Below are positions 46,982 through 54,768 of a stretch of 64,000 nt of DNA, piece after piece. The stretch comes from Bacilli bacterium. Lineage in GTDB: Bacteria; Bacillota_I; Bacilli_A; RF39; UBA660. Each line of letters begins with the position of its first letter. The stretch's first letter is position 1. The notes beneath the pieces were generated by a model. It saw only the letters and a list, made by a program, of their open reading frames with translations. It was not told the origin of the DNA and searched no databases. Both the position numbers and the translations under genes were made by a program. The stretch covers positions 58,022 to 122,021 of the forward strand of contig JAFUAL010000019.1 of the NCBI GenBank assembly GCA_017460745.1. The letters run 5' to 3'.

Positions 46982-47188
46982 TTATTTATGAACTTTTATT
47001 AAACCTTCTGCTACTTCTTCTAAACATTTACCAATATTTTTTTCGCTTTTATATTTTTGTTTAGGCATTTGTAGAAGTCCTGTTTCTGTAATTTGTCTGC
47101 TTCTTTTAGCAGCTATGTGAACAAGTTCGTATTTTGATGAAACTATATTTAAAAGTTTATCAATAGATGGATATATCACACGTCTCAC
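46982..47188 (-). CDS. rpoZ: RNA polymerase omega subunit
   Basis: A 68-residue subunit. It starts at a GTG (no ATG in frame), preceded by AGGGAGA. PSIDKLLNIVSSKYELVHIAAKRSRQI is the conserved Rpb6/omega helix region. It normally lies between gmk and dfp in Firmicutes; here those genes are not adjacent, so the usual cluster is broken. Confidence 0.93.
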   Translation of the reverse strand: MRRVIYPSIDKLLNIVSSKYELVHIAAKRSRQITETGLLQMPKQKYKSEKNIGKCLEEVAEGLIKVHK

Positions 47189-47457
47189 TCTCCCTCTATT
47201 ATTAGAATAAACGAGACAAAAAAATATTGCAAGTAGATTTCCAAAAATTTACATTTATTTTACATTTTTGTTTTTTTAATAAAGTAAAGGAGGACACACC
47301 AAATGTCCTCTAGAATTCGGATATAATCTATATCCATTAATAGTATACGTATTATATAATTTTTTTATGCAACATTTAGTAAATTAAACAACGTGAGGTT
47401 TCTATTACTATATATAATCTTATTCAAATAATTTTTGATTTTTGTATCTATTTGTGC
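47189..47457. other. Non-coding stretch upstream of rpoZ with two inverted repeats
   Basis: No gene seen. Two stems lie side by side: GAGGACA/TGTCCTC (47290-47311) and the near-palindrome GGATATA-ATC-TATATCC (47319-47335). Read on the minus strand the first, with TTTACTTT after it, could be a weak terminator or part of an rpoZ leader. The rest is AT-rich. Confidence 0.4.
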
Positions 47458-47463
47458 TATTAT
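47435..47463 (+). promoter_or_regulatory. Promoter of the plus-strand small RNA
   Basis: TTGATT (47435-47440), 17 bases, TATTAT (47458-47463), with TG one base upstream of the -10 (extended). Predicted start near 47470. Confidence 0.6.
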
Positions 47464-47469
47464 TGATAT

Positions 47470-47595
47470 GTAAGCAAGGAAACTTGCATATAATAAAAAA
47501 AGAGGAACATTCAATCTGCATGGTTGGATGTTGCCTATAAATTATTTATGACTTCACCTAACACACTGTTTGTTTTGTTAGGTGATTCTTTTATT
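47470..47595 (+). ncRNA. Candidate small antisense RNA
   Basis: About 125 nt between the promoter above and a strong terminator (TCACCTAACA/TGTTAGGTGA, 47554-47585, then TTCTTTTATTT). It contains hairpins GCAAG-GAAA-CTTGC and GGAACATTCAA/TTGGATGTT. The second hairpin, read on the other strand, is itself a terminator with seven T (47495-47535). The arrangement therefore looks like two convergent RNAs overlapping by about 90 nt, as in type I toxin-antitoxin loci. Confidence 0.5.
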
Positions 47596-47603
47596 TAATA
47601 AAA

Positions 47604-47685
47604 TTATTTATATAGTAATCCTATAAGTAAAAGGATAATTATAATCAAAAATAAAACTATAAAGTCTTTTTTTGAATAATATCAT
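47604..47685 (-). pseudogene. Frameshifted hydrophobic peptide ORF (possible type I toxin)
   Basis: On the minus strand an ATG at 47685 begins MILFKK. The frame is then off by one at a run of seven A (47667-47673). With six A it would read on as a 26-residue peptide, MILFKKDFIVLFLI then IIILLLIGLLYK, a single membrane helix with charged ends, as in type I toxins. Read literally the ATG frame gives an unremarkable 25-codon peptide. No good ribosome site is seen. It faces the plus-strand RNA 3'-to-3'. Inactivated gene, phase-variable tract or sequencing error are all possible. Confidence 0.35.
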
Positions 47686-47733
47686 CAATTTTTTTTGTGA
47701 TATTTTTGCATTTTGTTTTTTAAAAAATATGTA

Positions 47734-48732
47734 TTATATTTTTTCTTGTTTAAATATACACTTATGATTTTTATAAATGAATGTTCCAAAACTTCCATTT
47801 ATTATGCTAAACTGTGGCATAACATGACCAATATCAGCATCAAGTACTACTGGAATATTCATATCATCAAATACTTTATGTAATACGTCCTCGTATGTTA
47901 AATCATCGCATTCTTTTAAAGATCTAGTTCTACCAATAACAATTCCATTAATATTTTTAAACCAATTACTCCATTTCATTTGAAGTAATCTACGGTATAA
48001 ATCTAAAGGATTGGAATCATATATATCTAAATACCAAAGCATTCCTTCAGGATATTTACTAGTAAAATCTTCTACATAATCATACTTAGTACCTAGTATT
48101 TCGGTAATTGCTTCTAAACATCCTCCGATTATTCTTCCTTTAATAGTAACATCTTTTTTATATAGACTATCATATTTTACTTTAGTATCTAAAATATAAT
48201 CTATTCTTTCTTTTTGCTTTTCTTTTTCATATAATTTAAAACTTTCTTGTATTATTTCTTTTTTATTGAAACAATCTATTATACTAAGAACTGATTTATG
48301 AATAGTACTTGCTGCAAAGTCAAAAATATTACTAGAATTAATGGTTGCTATATGAAATTTAGTTGTTATATAAAACTCTAGTAAACTAGAATCACTAAAA
48401 CCAAATATCCATTTAGGTTTATTTTGTTTTATTATTTTATCATCGAGATATGGAAGCATTTCCAAAAGTAATTCTCCTCCTCTTACTTGTGATATTACTT
48501 TAATATCATCACTCCAAAGTTTTAAAAACTCTTTAGCACGAGTTTGACCACTACTACTTACAAATTGTTTATTAGAATAAACATTATCTGTTATCTTTGT
48601 TTTATAACCAAGGTTATGAAGATTTTCTATAGCCTTATTTAATCTTTCTTTATCAAAATCTGATGTAACACCCTTACTTGTTGCAGTTATTCCTATTATT
48701 TCATCTTTATTTATACTCTCAGGATAAATCAT
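47734..48732 (-). CDS. S66 family peptidase (LD-carboxypeptidase / MccF-like)
   Basis: A 332-residue serine peptidase. The nucleophile elbow is IFGFSDSSLLEF, with VRGGELLLEML preceding it, and the C-terminal IVIGRTRSL and DADIGHVMPQ regions supply Glu/His of the Ser-Glu-His triad. S66 members either trim tetrapeptide stems of peptidoglycan (LdcA) or detoxify peptide antibiotics (MccF). The sequence alone leans towards the MccF-like branch by length and spacing, but this is not certain. Confidence 0.85.
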   Translation of the reverse strand: MIYPESINKDEIIGITATSKGVTSDFDKERLNKAIENLHNLGYKTKITDNVYSNKQFVSSSGQTRAKEFLKLWSDDIKVISQVRGGELLLEMLPYLDDKIIKQNKPKWIFGFSDSSLLEFYITTKFHIATINSSNIFDFAASTIHKSVLSIIDCFNKKEIIQESFKLYEKEKQKERIDYILDTKVKYDSLYKKDVTIKGRIIGGCLEAITEILGTKYDYVEDFTSKYPEGMLWYLDIYDSNPLDLYRRLLQMKWSNWFKNINGIVIGRTRSLKECDDLTYEDVLHKVFDDMNIPVVLDADIGHVMPQFSIINGSFGTFIYKNHKCIFKQEKI

Positions 48733-48815
48733 TTAAATCACCGAATTTATTTTATCAAAAATATTAATGCTTGTAAAATATTAAAATAACTTATATAATT
48801 GTATTGGAGGTAGAT

Positions 48816-49007
48816 ATGAAAGTAAAAATAAATGAAGATAATTGTATAGGATGTGGATACTGCGAAGGTGTATGTGATGAAGTATTTGAAGTAGTCGATG
48901 GTGTTAGTACAGTAAAAGTTCAAGAAGTACCAGCTGCAGCTAAAGATAATGTAATAGATGCAATTGAAAATTGCCCTACAAGTGCAATAGAAGAGATTAA
49001 AGACTAA
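48816..49007 (+). CDS. Ferredoxin, single 4Fe-4S cluster
   Basis: A 63-residue ferredoxin. Cluster ligands are CIGCGYCEGVC plus the distal NCPTSAI, giving one 4Fe-4S cluster with three Cys in the first motif and one in the second, the Bacillus Fer/Clostridial monocluster type. The ATG follows GGAGGTAGAT; the in-frame upstream ATG-less extension overlaps the ribosome site. Its electron partner is unknown; the GltD-like protein elsewhere in the window is one candidate. Confidence 0.93.
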   Translation: MKVKINEDNCIGCGYCEGVCDEVFEVVDGVSTVKVQEVPAAAKDNVIDAIENCPTSAIEEIKD

Positions 49008-49039
49008 AAAAAATTGATTAAACTTAATCAATTTTTTTT
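49006..49039. terminator. Bidirectional terminator between ferredoxin and AlkD-like genes
   Basis: AATTGATT and AATCAATT pair around a four-base loop, flanked by A and T runs on either side, serving both converging genes. Confidence 0.75.
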
Positions 49040-49737
49040 CTTAAACTTTTTATAAATTCTTTTTCTTTAGAATCAATTCTTCTTGACTCAATTATTTTAC
49101 TAAGTGTTTTATTATAAATAAAATTGTCTTTTATATTAACAAGATACACAAGTGTTTTTTCTTTATATTTTATATATGAAACTGACATGAGCCAAGAGAT
49201 TGCCATTTTAACATAATAATCATCGCTTTTAACTTTTGATACAATATCTAATACTTTATCAATATATTCATCATGTAAATAATAATCAAGCAAAATAATT
49301 ATTCCAAATCTTTTAATAAAACTTGATTTGTTATGTATCAACTTTTTAGCATATAAAAATCCATTTTTTCTTTCTTTATTAAAAATTTTTAAATTAGCAA
49401 CAACTGAATCTACTTGTCCCCAACTCTTTAATTTTTTTAAATATTTTTCTAAATAATCTTTTAATTCATTAAAAGTTATTTTTAAATAACCATAAACTAA
49501 ACCTTCTATTAATACAAGTTCATATATATTGCTTTTATTATTTTCAATAAATCCTTTATAATCTCCTTTGCTTATTTCTTTAGCAATTTTTTTTAATTCA
49601 TCAACCCTTATTCCAATTACATCATCATATACAACTACTCTTTTGCTAAATTCTTGATATTTTAAATCTTTTATACTATCTAAATAATTTAATAATTCTT
49701 GATATTTATTTTTATCAAAATTATCTTCAAAACTCAC
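49024..49737 (-). CDS. DNA alkylation repair protein, AlkD-like HEAT protein
   Basis: A 237-residue all-helical protein with HEAT-like repeats. VVVYDDVIGIRVDELKKIAKE near residue 30 and LKSWGQVDSVVANL match AlkD-family features, with aromatic/Asp residues for removing alkylated bases. ISWLMSVSYIKY lies in the C-terminal repeats. It is monocistronic, facing ferredoxin. Confidence 0.87.
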   Translation of the reverse strand: MSFEDNFDKNKYQELLNYLDSIKDLKYQEFSKRVVVYDDVIGIRVDELKKIAKEISKGDYKGFIENNKSNIYELVLIEGLVYGYLKITFNELKDYLEKYLKKLKSWGQVDSVVANLKIFNKERKNGFLYAKKLIHNKSSFIKRFGIIILLDYYLHDEYIDKVLDIVSKVKSDDYYVKMAISWLMSVSYIKYKEKTLVYLVNIKDNFIYNKTLSKIIESRRIDSKEKEFIKSLRKKID

Positions 49738-49878
49738 TTTTATATCCTTTATTGTTTGTATAATGTGATGATTCTACTAATTTAACTACCATATAATTAG
49801 CCTCCTAAATAATTATAACTGAAAATTCTAAAAAAAGGAAAAAAATATTAAATCTAAATATATTTTTTACATAAATTG

Positions 49879-50580
49879 TCATTTTACAGTATAGTATATT
49901 CCTGTATAACTATCATAATATTCTTTAATTAAATAATCTAACTCTTCTAAGACTTTAGTAGATGTTATATTTAATTTATCAATTTTTGCTATATCAACAT
50001 TTTGAAATAGATTTAAAAGTTTTAAAGTATTTTTATTAAATAAATAACTATCATTGTAACAATTATTACATATACCACCTGGAATACTTAAATCAAATGT
50101 TAAAATACCTTCATGTCCGCAGTTAACACAATAACTAAAATCTGGTTTAACTCCTAAATAATTTAATAATTGGATCGATAATATATCATAAATTAACTTG
50201 GGATTAAAACCATCATTTATTTTTAGTAAAGAATTTTTTAAAATATAAAATATATTTTTATCGTTATTTTCTTTTAAAATATTTTTAACTAAATTAACCG
50301 AATTGTTAGCAATTGTCATTTTATTAAAATCTTTCATTATATTAGAAAAAGAATTTAATAAATTACCTTCTTTTAGAGTACTAATGGCATTTTCTTTATA
50401 GTTCATAGTAAATTCAGCATAAACAAACTTCATGCTAATTCCTCTTAATTTACTTTTTATAGTTCTAGAACCTTTTGACATAACCGAAATATAACCATAT
50501 TTAGAAGTTAATATATTTAGAATTTTACTAGTTTCTCCATAATTTGTTTCATTTAGTACTATTCCCTCTATCGTTTCCAT
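49879..50580 (-). CDS. recO: DNA repair protein RecO
   Basis: Recombination mediator that loads RecA with RecR. The protein is about 233 residues with an N-terminal OB fold (GIVLNETNYGETSKILNILT) and a zinc site CVNCGHEG..GGICNNC. It lies a short distance after era in the same direction, matching the era-recO order of Bacillus. Confidence 0.95.
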   Translation of the reverse strand: METIEGIVLNETNYGETSKILNILTSKYGYISVMSKGSRTIKSKLRGISMKFVYAEFTMNYKENAISTLKEGNLLNSFSNIMKDFNKMTIANNSVNLVKNILKENNDKNIFYILKNSLLKINDGFNPKLIYDILSIQLLNYLGVKPDFSYCVNCGHEGILTFDLSIPGGICNNCYNDSYLFNKNTLKLLNLFQNVDIAKIDKLNITSTKVLEELDYLIKEYYDSYTGIYYTVK

Positions 50581-50699
50581 CATTACCTCTTAATTCATTA
50601 TACATTAAATAATATTTTATATCTCCAGTTTTCTTGAATAAAGTCCAAAGTAAATCTTTCATTATATCACCTACTATATAATGTATGATTTATTTTATT

Positions 50700-51596
50700 T
50701 TATTCAATATCTAAATCATCTTTTAAACCAAGTTCTGTTAAATATGATTCTCTATCACGCCAATTTTTAATTGTTTTAACAAAAAGCTCTAAATATACTT
50801 TTTTACCAAAGTATTCTTCTAAATCAACACGGGCTTCGCTTCCAATTTTCTTTAAGAGTGAGCCACCTTTTCCAATGATAATCTTTTTTAAATTATCACG
50901 ATCAACAATTATTAAAACTCCAAGATTAACAATTTTTTCGGTTTCTTCAAAAGTTTCTAAATAACAAGTTACAGAATGAGGAACTTCTTCCTCTGTATGC
51001 ATCAATATTTTTTCTCGAACAAGTTCAGTTACCATTAAATTAGTTGGAAGATTCGTTATATAATCTTCATCATAATAAACATCTTCATTAGTTAAATATT
51101 TTTTGATTGTTTCAATAAGTTCTGTTATATTAACATTTTTAACTGACGAAATTGGAATTATTTCTTTAAAATCATATAAATCTTTTAACTTGTCTATTTC
51201 TTTTAAAAGTATTTCTTTATTATCTAATTTATCAATTTTAGTTAAAATTAAAATTACAGGTCTTTGTTCTTCTTTTAATTTGTTTAAAATAAACTCATCT
51301 CCTCGACCAAAGCCATCTTTTATATCAACAAGAAATAAAACTAAATCAATATCTTTAGTCATAGAATAAGCTTTTTTATTTAAAACATTTTCTAATTTAT
51401 GACGTGGTTTATGAATTCCTGGTGTATCTATAAATATTATTTGAGAATTATCATCATTATAAACTCCTTCAATAATATTTCTAGTTGTTCCTGATTTATC
51501 ACTGGTAATAGCAACTTTTCTTTCTAAAATATTATTAAGTAATGTACTTTTTCCAACATTAGGACGTCCAACAATGCTTACAAATCCTGTTCTCAT
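50700..51596 (-). CDS. era: GTPase Era
   Basis: A 298-residue ribosome-assembly GTPase acting on 16S rRNA. G1 is GRPNVGKST, G3 DTPGIHKP, G4 LTKIDKL; the C-terminal KH domain carries IIGKGGSLLKKIGSEAR. It follows rnhB immediately. Confidence 0.98.
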   Translation of the reverse strand: MRTGFVSIVGRPNVGKSTLLNNILERKVAITSDKSGTTRNIIEGVYNDDNSQIIFIDTPGIHKPRHKLENVLNKKAYSMTKDIDLVLFLVDIKDGFGRGDEFILNKLKEEQRPVILILTKIDKLDNKEILLKEIDKLKDLYDFKEIIPISSVKNVNITELIETIKKYLTNEDVYYDEDYITNLPTNLMVTELVREKILMHTEEEVPHSVTCYLETFEETEKIVNLGVLIIVDRDNLKKIIIGKGGSLLKKIGSEARVDLEEYFGKKVYLELFVKTIKNWRDRESYLTELGLKDDLDIE

Positions 51597-52211
51597 TTAA
51601 TCACCTTTTTCTATATATTCTTTAACTGGAAAATATGTTTTTCTATGTTCTTTAATTATTCCATATTTATTAATTGCTTCTACATGTTTTTTGGTAGGAT
51701 AACCTTTATTATGTTTAAAATCATACATTGGATATTTTTTATCAAGTTCTATCATCATTCTATCCCTTGTAACTTTAGCAATAACACTAGCAGCTGCAAT
51801 TGATAAACTTTTAGCATCACCCTTTATTATAGAAGTTGAAGGAATATTTATATTAAGTTTCATAGCATCTATTAAAACATGTTCGGGTTTTATTTTGCAA
51901 TTATTAATTGCATCACACATGGCAATTTTAGTTGCTTCATATATGTTTACTTCATCAATTTTCACTTCATCTACGATTCCAATTCCATAACTAACGGCAT
52001 CATGAATTAAGATATCATAGAATTTTTCACGTTTTTTTTCACTTAATTTCTTAGAATCAGTTAATCCTTCTAATTTATAATTAAGTGGCAAAATAACGCA
52101 GGCTGCTACAACTGGTCCAACAAGAGGACCGCGACCTACTTCATCTATTCCTCCAATTAACTTTACATCCTGCTTAATTAATTCTTTTTCGTATACGTAT
52201 AAATCTTCCAT
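51597..52211 (-). CDS. rnhB: Ribonuclease HII
   Basis: A 204-residue enzyme that removes RNA from RNA-DNA hybrids. The active-site block is GGIDEVGRGPLVGPV (D-E), with a second D in VLIDAMKL and D in SVIAKVTRDRMM. Its ATG and the yqeY stop share one base, and its stop abuts the era start, giving a tight yqeY-rnhB-era group. Confidence 0.97.
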   Translation of the reverse strand: MEDLYVYEKELIKQDVKLIGGIDEVGRGPLVGPVVAACVILPLNYKLEGLTDSKKLSEKKREKFYDILIHDAVSYGIGIVDEVKIDEVNIYEATKIAMCDAINNCKIKPEHVLIDAMKLNINIPSTSIIKGDAKSLSIAAASVIAKVTRDRMMIELDKKYPMYDFKHNKGYPTKKHVEAINKYGIIKEHRKTYFPVKEYIEKGD

Positions 52212-52654
52212 TATAAAGTTTCAAGACGCTCCTTGATAATACTACTCAATTCTTTCATATCACATTTTCCTTTAACAAGTGGAGTTATTTCTTTCATAAT
52301 GAGTCCCATATCTTTAGCACTTGTTGGATTAACTTTATTAAATGCTTCCTCCACAATCTCCATAAGTTCATCACGAGTTAATTGTTTTGGTAAATAAGTA
52401 CTTAAAAATTCTATTTCCGCATTTGTTTTTCCAATTAAATCTTCTCTATTTCCTTTTTCAAATTCTACAATTGATTCACGTCTTGTCTTAATTCCACGAC
52501 TTAGCATATCAATTACTAAGTTATCTGTTATCTCAATTTTCTTATTAATATGTTCAAGATCAACATCTCCTTTAATTCCTCTTAATGTTTGAACTTTAGA
52601 CATATCTTTTTCTTTCATATATTTTGTAATATCATTTTTTATATTTTCATACAT
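52211..52654 (-). CDS. GatB/YqeY domain protein
   Basis: A 147-residue helical protein. The start follows GGAGAGTG by six bases. The conserved YqeY pattern is visible: LRGIKGDVD, ESIVEFEKGNRED, LSTYLPKQLTRDEL and DMGLIMKEITPLVKGKCDM. YqeY-like proteins share the tRNA-binding tail domain of GatB, but their cellular role is unclear. First gene of the yqeY-rnhB-era group. Confidence 0.93.
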   Translation of the reverse strand: MYENIKNDITKYMKEKDMSKVQTLRGIKGDVDLEHINKKIEITDNLVIDMLSRGIKTRRESIVEFEKGNREDLIGKTNAEIEFLSTYLPKQLTRDELMEIVEEAFNKVNPTSAKDMGLIMKEITPLVKGKCDMKELSSIIKERLETL

Positions 52655-52705
52655 TCTAATCACTCTCCGTGTTAATTATACCTTAAAATTATTAAAAAGT
52701 ATATA

Positions 52706-52737
52706 TTAAAAAAAGAAACTCAAAAAGAATTTCTTTA
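52706..52737 (-). terminator. Terminator after the M15 dipeptidase gene
   Basis: Short AGAAA/TTTCT stem with a long loop and T run on the minus strand. Weak but well placed. Confidence 0.5.
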
Positions 52738-53751
52738 ATAACTTAAAATAACAGTTGGCTGGAAATTACAACCTGTACTACTCTTGGATTTAATACGATT
52801 ATGGCTACTATTATCTTGAAAATGCCACCATTCTGATGCTAATGTTTGCATACCACTTGATTTCATTAATTTATCTAAATAAATAGCATCAGGATGTTCC
52901 TTCATTTCTTTAGAATAAGTTGATGAAGAAGATGATTTATATTTAATTGCTTTGGTACTTAATTCATGCATAGCAGTTGGCATATTTAATTCTTGATTGG
53001 TATTAAGACTTGCAAGGGTAACATCAATAGCTGATCCAGTATTATGAGTAGATACATTTTTAGCTAAAAACCAACTTTTACCCCAACTACTATTATTAGT
53101 TGCAGAACGATTAATATTTTTTCTGACTGTACTATCCGAATCATATAATTTAGATAATCCATTATATATTTTTTTAGTTACTGAATGTGGACGATAAGCA
53201 TCATATATTTTTAAAGTATACCCATCTTTTCTCGCATTGGTTTGTGCTTTTAATATTTTTTTAGCAAAACTATACATAACAGGTACTATATATTCTTCTT
53301 TTTGCAATCTATTATTATACACTTTGCCAGATGAATATAACTTTTTACCAGTTACATTAGAAATATTTTTTTCGCTTGATACATAAATACTACTCGATGC
53401 ATTTGTAATATTATAAATAATACTTGGAATATAGTCACTTAAATTAATCATTGCTACTTGATGTTTAATATATCCTTTACTAGAGCCTGTATCAATATAC
53501 CAATAACTTCCAACTTCTTTTATAATAACAAATGGTGTTCCGGCTTTTAAAGTACTTATTTTTTTCTTACTACTTGCTGTTTTATATAGATTTTCTTTAA
53601 CAGCCATATAACCAGTACAGCCTTCTAATTTTCCGTCTTTAACTGTAACAATTGCATTAGTTTCCGTAAGTGCAAAAGTATCTTTTATAAAAAATAAATT
53701 ACCAATTAATAAAACTGAAATAAATATCAAAATGTAATTTCTTTTTTTCAT
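52735..53751 (-). CDS. Exported M15D D-alanyl-D-alanine dipeptidase-like enzyme (VanX/DdpX family)
   Basis: A 338-residue exported protein: signal peptide (ILIFISVLLIGNLFFIKDTFA), an SH3b-like module (about residues 45-105: TASSKKKISTLKAGTPFVII) and an M15 peptidase domain. Metal ligands are STHNTGSAIDVTL (H, D) and SEWWHFQD (catalytic Glu, H); YDAYRPHSV is the Arg/substrate region. It cleaves D-Ala-D-Ala in VanX-like enzymes; housekeeping peptidoglycan recycling is more likely here, as no vanA/vanH lies nearby. Confidence 0.9.
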   Translation of the reverse strand: MKKRNYILIFISVLLIGNLFFIKDTFALTETNAIVTVKDGKLEGCTGYMAVKENLYKTASSKKKISTLKAGTPFVIIKEVGSYWYIDTGSSKGYIKHQVAMINLSDYIPSIIYNITNASSSIYVSSEKNISNVTGKKLYSSGKVYNNRLQKEEYIVPVMYSFAKKILKAQTNARKDGYTLKIYDAYRPHSVTKKIYNGLSKLYDSDSTVRKNINRSATNNSSWGKSWFLAKNVSTHNTGSAIDVTLASLNTNQELNMPTAMHELSTKAIKYKSSSSSTYSKEMKEHPDAIYLDKLMKSSGMQTLASEWWHFQDNSSHNRIKSKSSTGCNFQPTVILSY

Positions 53752-53805
53752 TATATGTTCCCCCTTAAATCGGTCATATTATATCATAAATTGAGAATAA
53801 TATCA

Positions 53806-53830
53806 AATAAAAAAGAAACTTAGGTTTCTA
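53806..53830 (-). terminator. Terminator after rpsU
   Basis: AGAAAC, loop CTAA, GTTTCT, then T run on the minus strand. Confidence 0.75.
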
Positions 53831-53836
53831 AGTCTC

Positions 53837-54031
53837 TTAATCTCTATTATTTTTTTCGCGTTTCCTTGCGTTTTTGATACCAGCTTTTTTAGCTTCACGT
53901 CTTCTTACTCCTGGTTTATCATAAGCTTCTCTTTTTTTGAATTCTGAAGGGATTCCATCTCTTGCGACTTTCTGTTTAAATTTTCTAAGTGCCCCATCTA
54001 AATTTCCATTTCGTACAGCAACATGTGTCAT
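53837..54031 (-). CDS. rpsU: Ribosomal protein bS21
   Basis: A 64-residue basic protein of the 30S subunit. RNGNLDGALRKFKQKVARDG and EFKKREAYDKPGVRRREAKK are the family hallmarks. It has its own promoter and terminator, and in Firmicutes it usually precedes yqeY, as it does here with the dipeptidase gene in between. Confidence 0.98.
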   Translation of the reverse strand: MTHVAVRNGNLDGALRKFKQKVARDGIPSEFKKREAYDKPGVRRREAKKAGIKNARKREKNNRD

Positions 54032-54068
54032 TCAATACTTCCCTCCCTTCATTTCAAAATCAATATAG

Positions 54069-54097
54069 ATTATATCAAACAAGCAAAAAAATTTCAA
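54069..54097 (-). promoter_or_regulatory. Promoter of rpsU
   Basis: On the minus strand TTGAAA (54092-54097), 17 bases, TATAAT (54069-54074). Near-perfect, located between the bacteriocin operon and rpsU, so rpsU does not depend on the bacteriocin operon. Confidence 0.8.
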
Positions 54098-54155
54098 CAC
54101 AATTTGACTTATTTTCTAAAATATTATACGTTTTTTTTCATTTTTCGTCCCATTT

Positions 54156-54314
54156 TTAAATATTTTTTATTACAAGAGGCAAAACTTCTCTTAAAAATGT
54201 TCCATATATTCTTCCAATTTGAAATATTAATTTTACTAATAAACAAAAAGCTGGAAATGCAAGAATTGGATAAATATATTCTTTTAGTAATCTTTCATCT
54301 TTTAAAATCCGCAT
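54156..54314 (-). CDS. Candidate bacteriocin immunity protein
   Basis: A 52-codon minus-strand ORF that starts inside the end of the second bacteriocin gene (13-base overlap, different frame) and has no ribosome site of its own, so it is probably coupled to it. The product begins MRILKDERLL, has one hydrophobic helix (PILAFPAFCLLVKLIF) and a basic C-terminus, the usual picture of small immunity proteins. Its IFQIGRIYGTFLRE segment mirrors FFEIGQAVGGAIRR of the neighbouring bacteriocin, perhaps letting it insert into the same receptor. No homologue recognised. Confidence 0.6.
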   Translation of the reverse strand: MRILKDERLLKEYIYPILAFPAFCLLVKLIFQIGRIYGTFLREVLPLVIKNI

Positions 54315-54472
54315 AAACTATTGCTAGAAATTCTTCTGATGGCACCCCCTACTGCTTGTCCTATTTCAAAAAAAACATTTAATACCCCTTTTAAATAATT
54401 TAAAAATGTTCCTGATATAGTACTTCCACCTCCAATTATTCTTTTACTTTCGTTAACATCTATACTTATCAT
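54302..54472 (-). CDS. Double-glycine leader bacteriocin-like peptide B
   Basis: A 56-residue precursor. Leader: 15 residues, MISIDVNESKRIIGG, ending in the GG recognised by C39 peptidases. Predicted mature chain: 41 residues starting GSTISGTFLNYLKG, hydrophobic, with GxxxG (GQAVG) and one Cys near the end (LCGF). AAGGAG precedes the ATG. It lies 19 bases after peptide A in the same operon as the exporter. The two mature peptides with GxxxG motifs fit a class IIb two-peptide bacteriocin, an inference. Confidence 0.82.
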   Translation of the reverse strand: MISIDVNESKRIIGGGSTISGTFLNYLKGVLNVFFEIGQAVGGAIRRISSNSLCGF

Positions 54473-54491
54473 AATACTCCTTTCTGTTTTA

Positions 54492-54632
54492 TTAATTGCA
54501 TTTTAAAGGTCTTGCAAACCCATCTATTATTCCAGCTAAAAATGTAATTAAAGAACCTATTCCTAAAATTGCACTTATAGATACTCCACCACCTTTTATT
54601 TTTTTCATTTCAGATATATTTAAATTTTTCAT
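54492..54632 (-). CDS. Double-glycine leader bacteriocin-like peptide A
   Basis: A 46-residue precursor with leader MKNLNISEMKKIKGG (15 residues). The mature chain of 31 residues starts GVSISAILGIGSL, has GxxxG (GIIDG) and a lone Cys next to the C-terminus (LKCN). AAGGAG lies upstream. The leader matches the classic pattern (M.NL...E..KI.GG). The mature N-termini of A and B are alike (G-[VS]-[ST]-IS), suggesting the pair arose by duplication or acts together. Confidence 0.87.
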   Translation of the reverse strand: MKNLNISEMKKIKGGGVSISAILGIGSLITFLAGIIDGFARPLKCN

Positions 54633-54643
54633 AATGCTCCTTT

Positions 54644-54768
54644 CTATATTATTTCACTTACTTTCAAATAATAAATATAACAAAAAATAAAAATTATAAA
54701 TATTAAAATAAAAATCAAATACAAAACACGATATAGTCTAACCTTATATTTAAACTTTAAAAACTCAT
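54644..54768 (-). pseudogene. Small membrane protein gene, frame broken at a T run
   Basis: The ATG overlaps the exporter stop (TAATG) but its frame ends after three codons. One extra T in the T5 run (54759-54763) would give about 41 residues: MSFLKFKYKVRLYRVLYL, then an Ile/Phe-rich helix and YYLKVSEII. The downstream frame is open and looks like the N-terminal anchor of a bacteriocin accessory protein. Either a phase-variable or slippage site, a decayed gene, or a sequencing error. Confidence 0.45.

Noticed and set aside
47604..47724. TGA as Trp (alternative code) to join an upstream ATG with the hydrophobic peptide
   Set aside because: Trp is TGG throughout, and genes such as the Fic antitoxin end in TGA, so a code-4 reading is not supported.
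48747..49031. 94-aa minus-strand ORF opposite ferredoxin
   Set aside because: It lies antisense to the ferredoxin gene, whose Cys motifs and ribosome site are clear. Its Cys/Phe-rich composition is what the reverse of that gene would give.
54023..54316. 97-aa plus-strand ORF over the bacteriocin immunity gene
   Set aside because: Antisense frame; the minus-strand peptides with double-glycine leaders and AAGGAG sites explain the sequence better.
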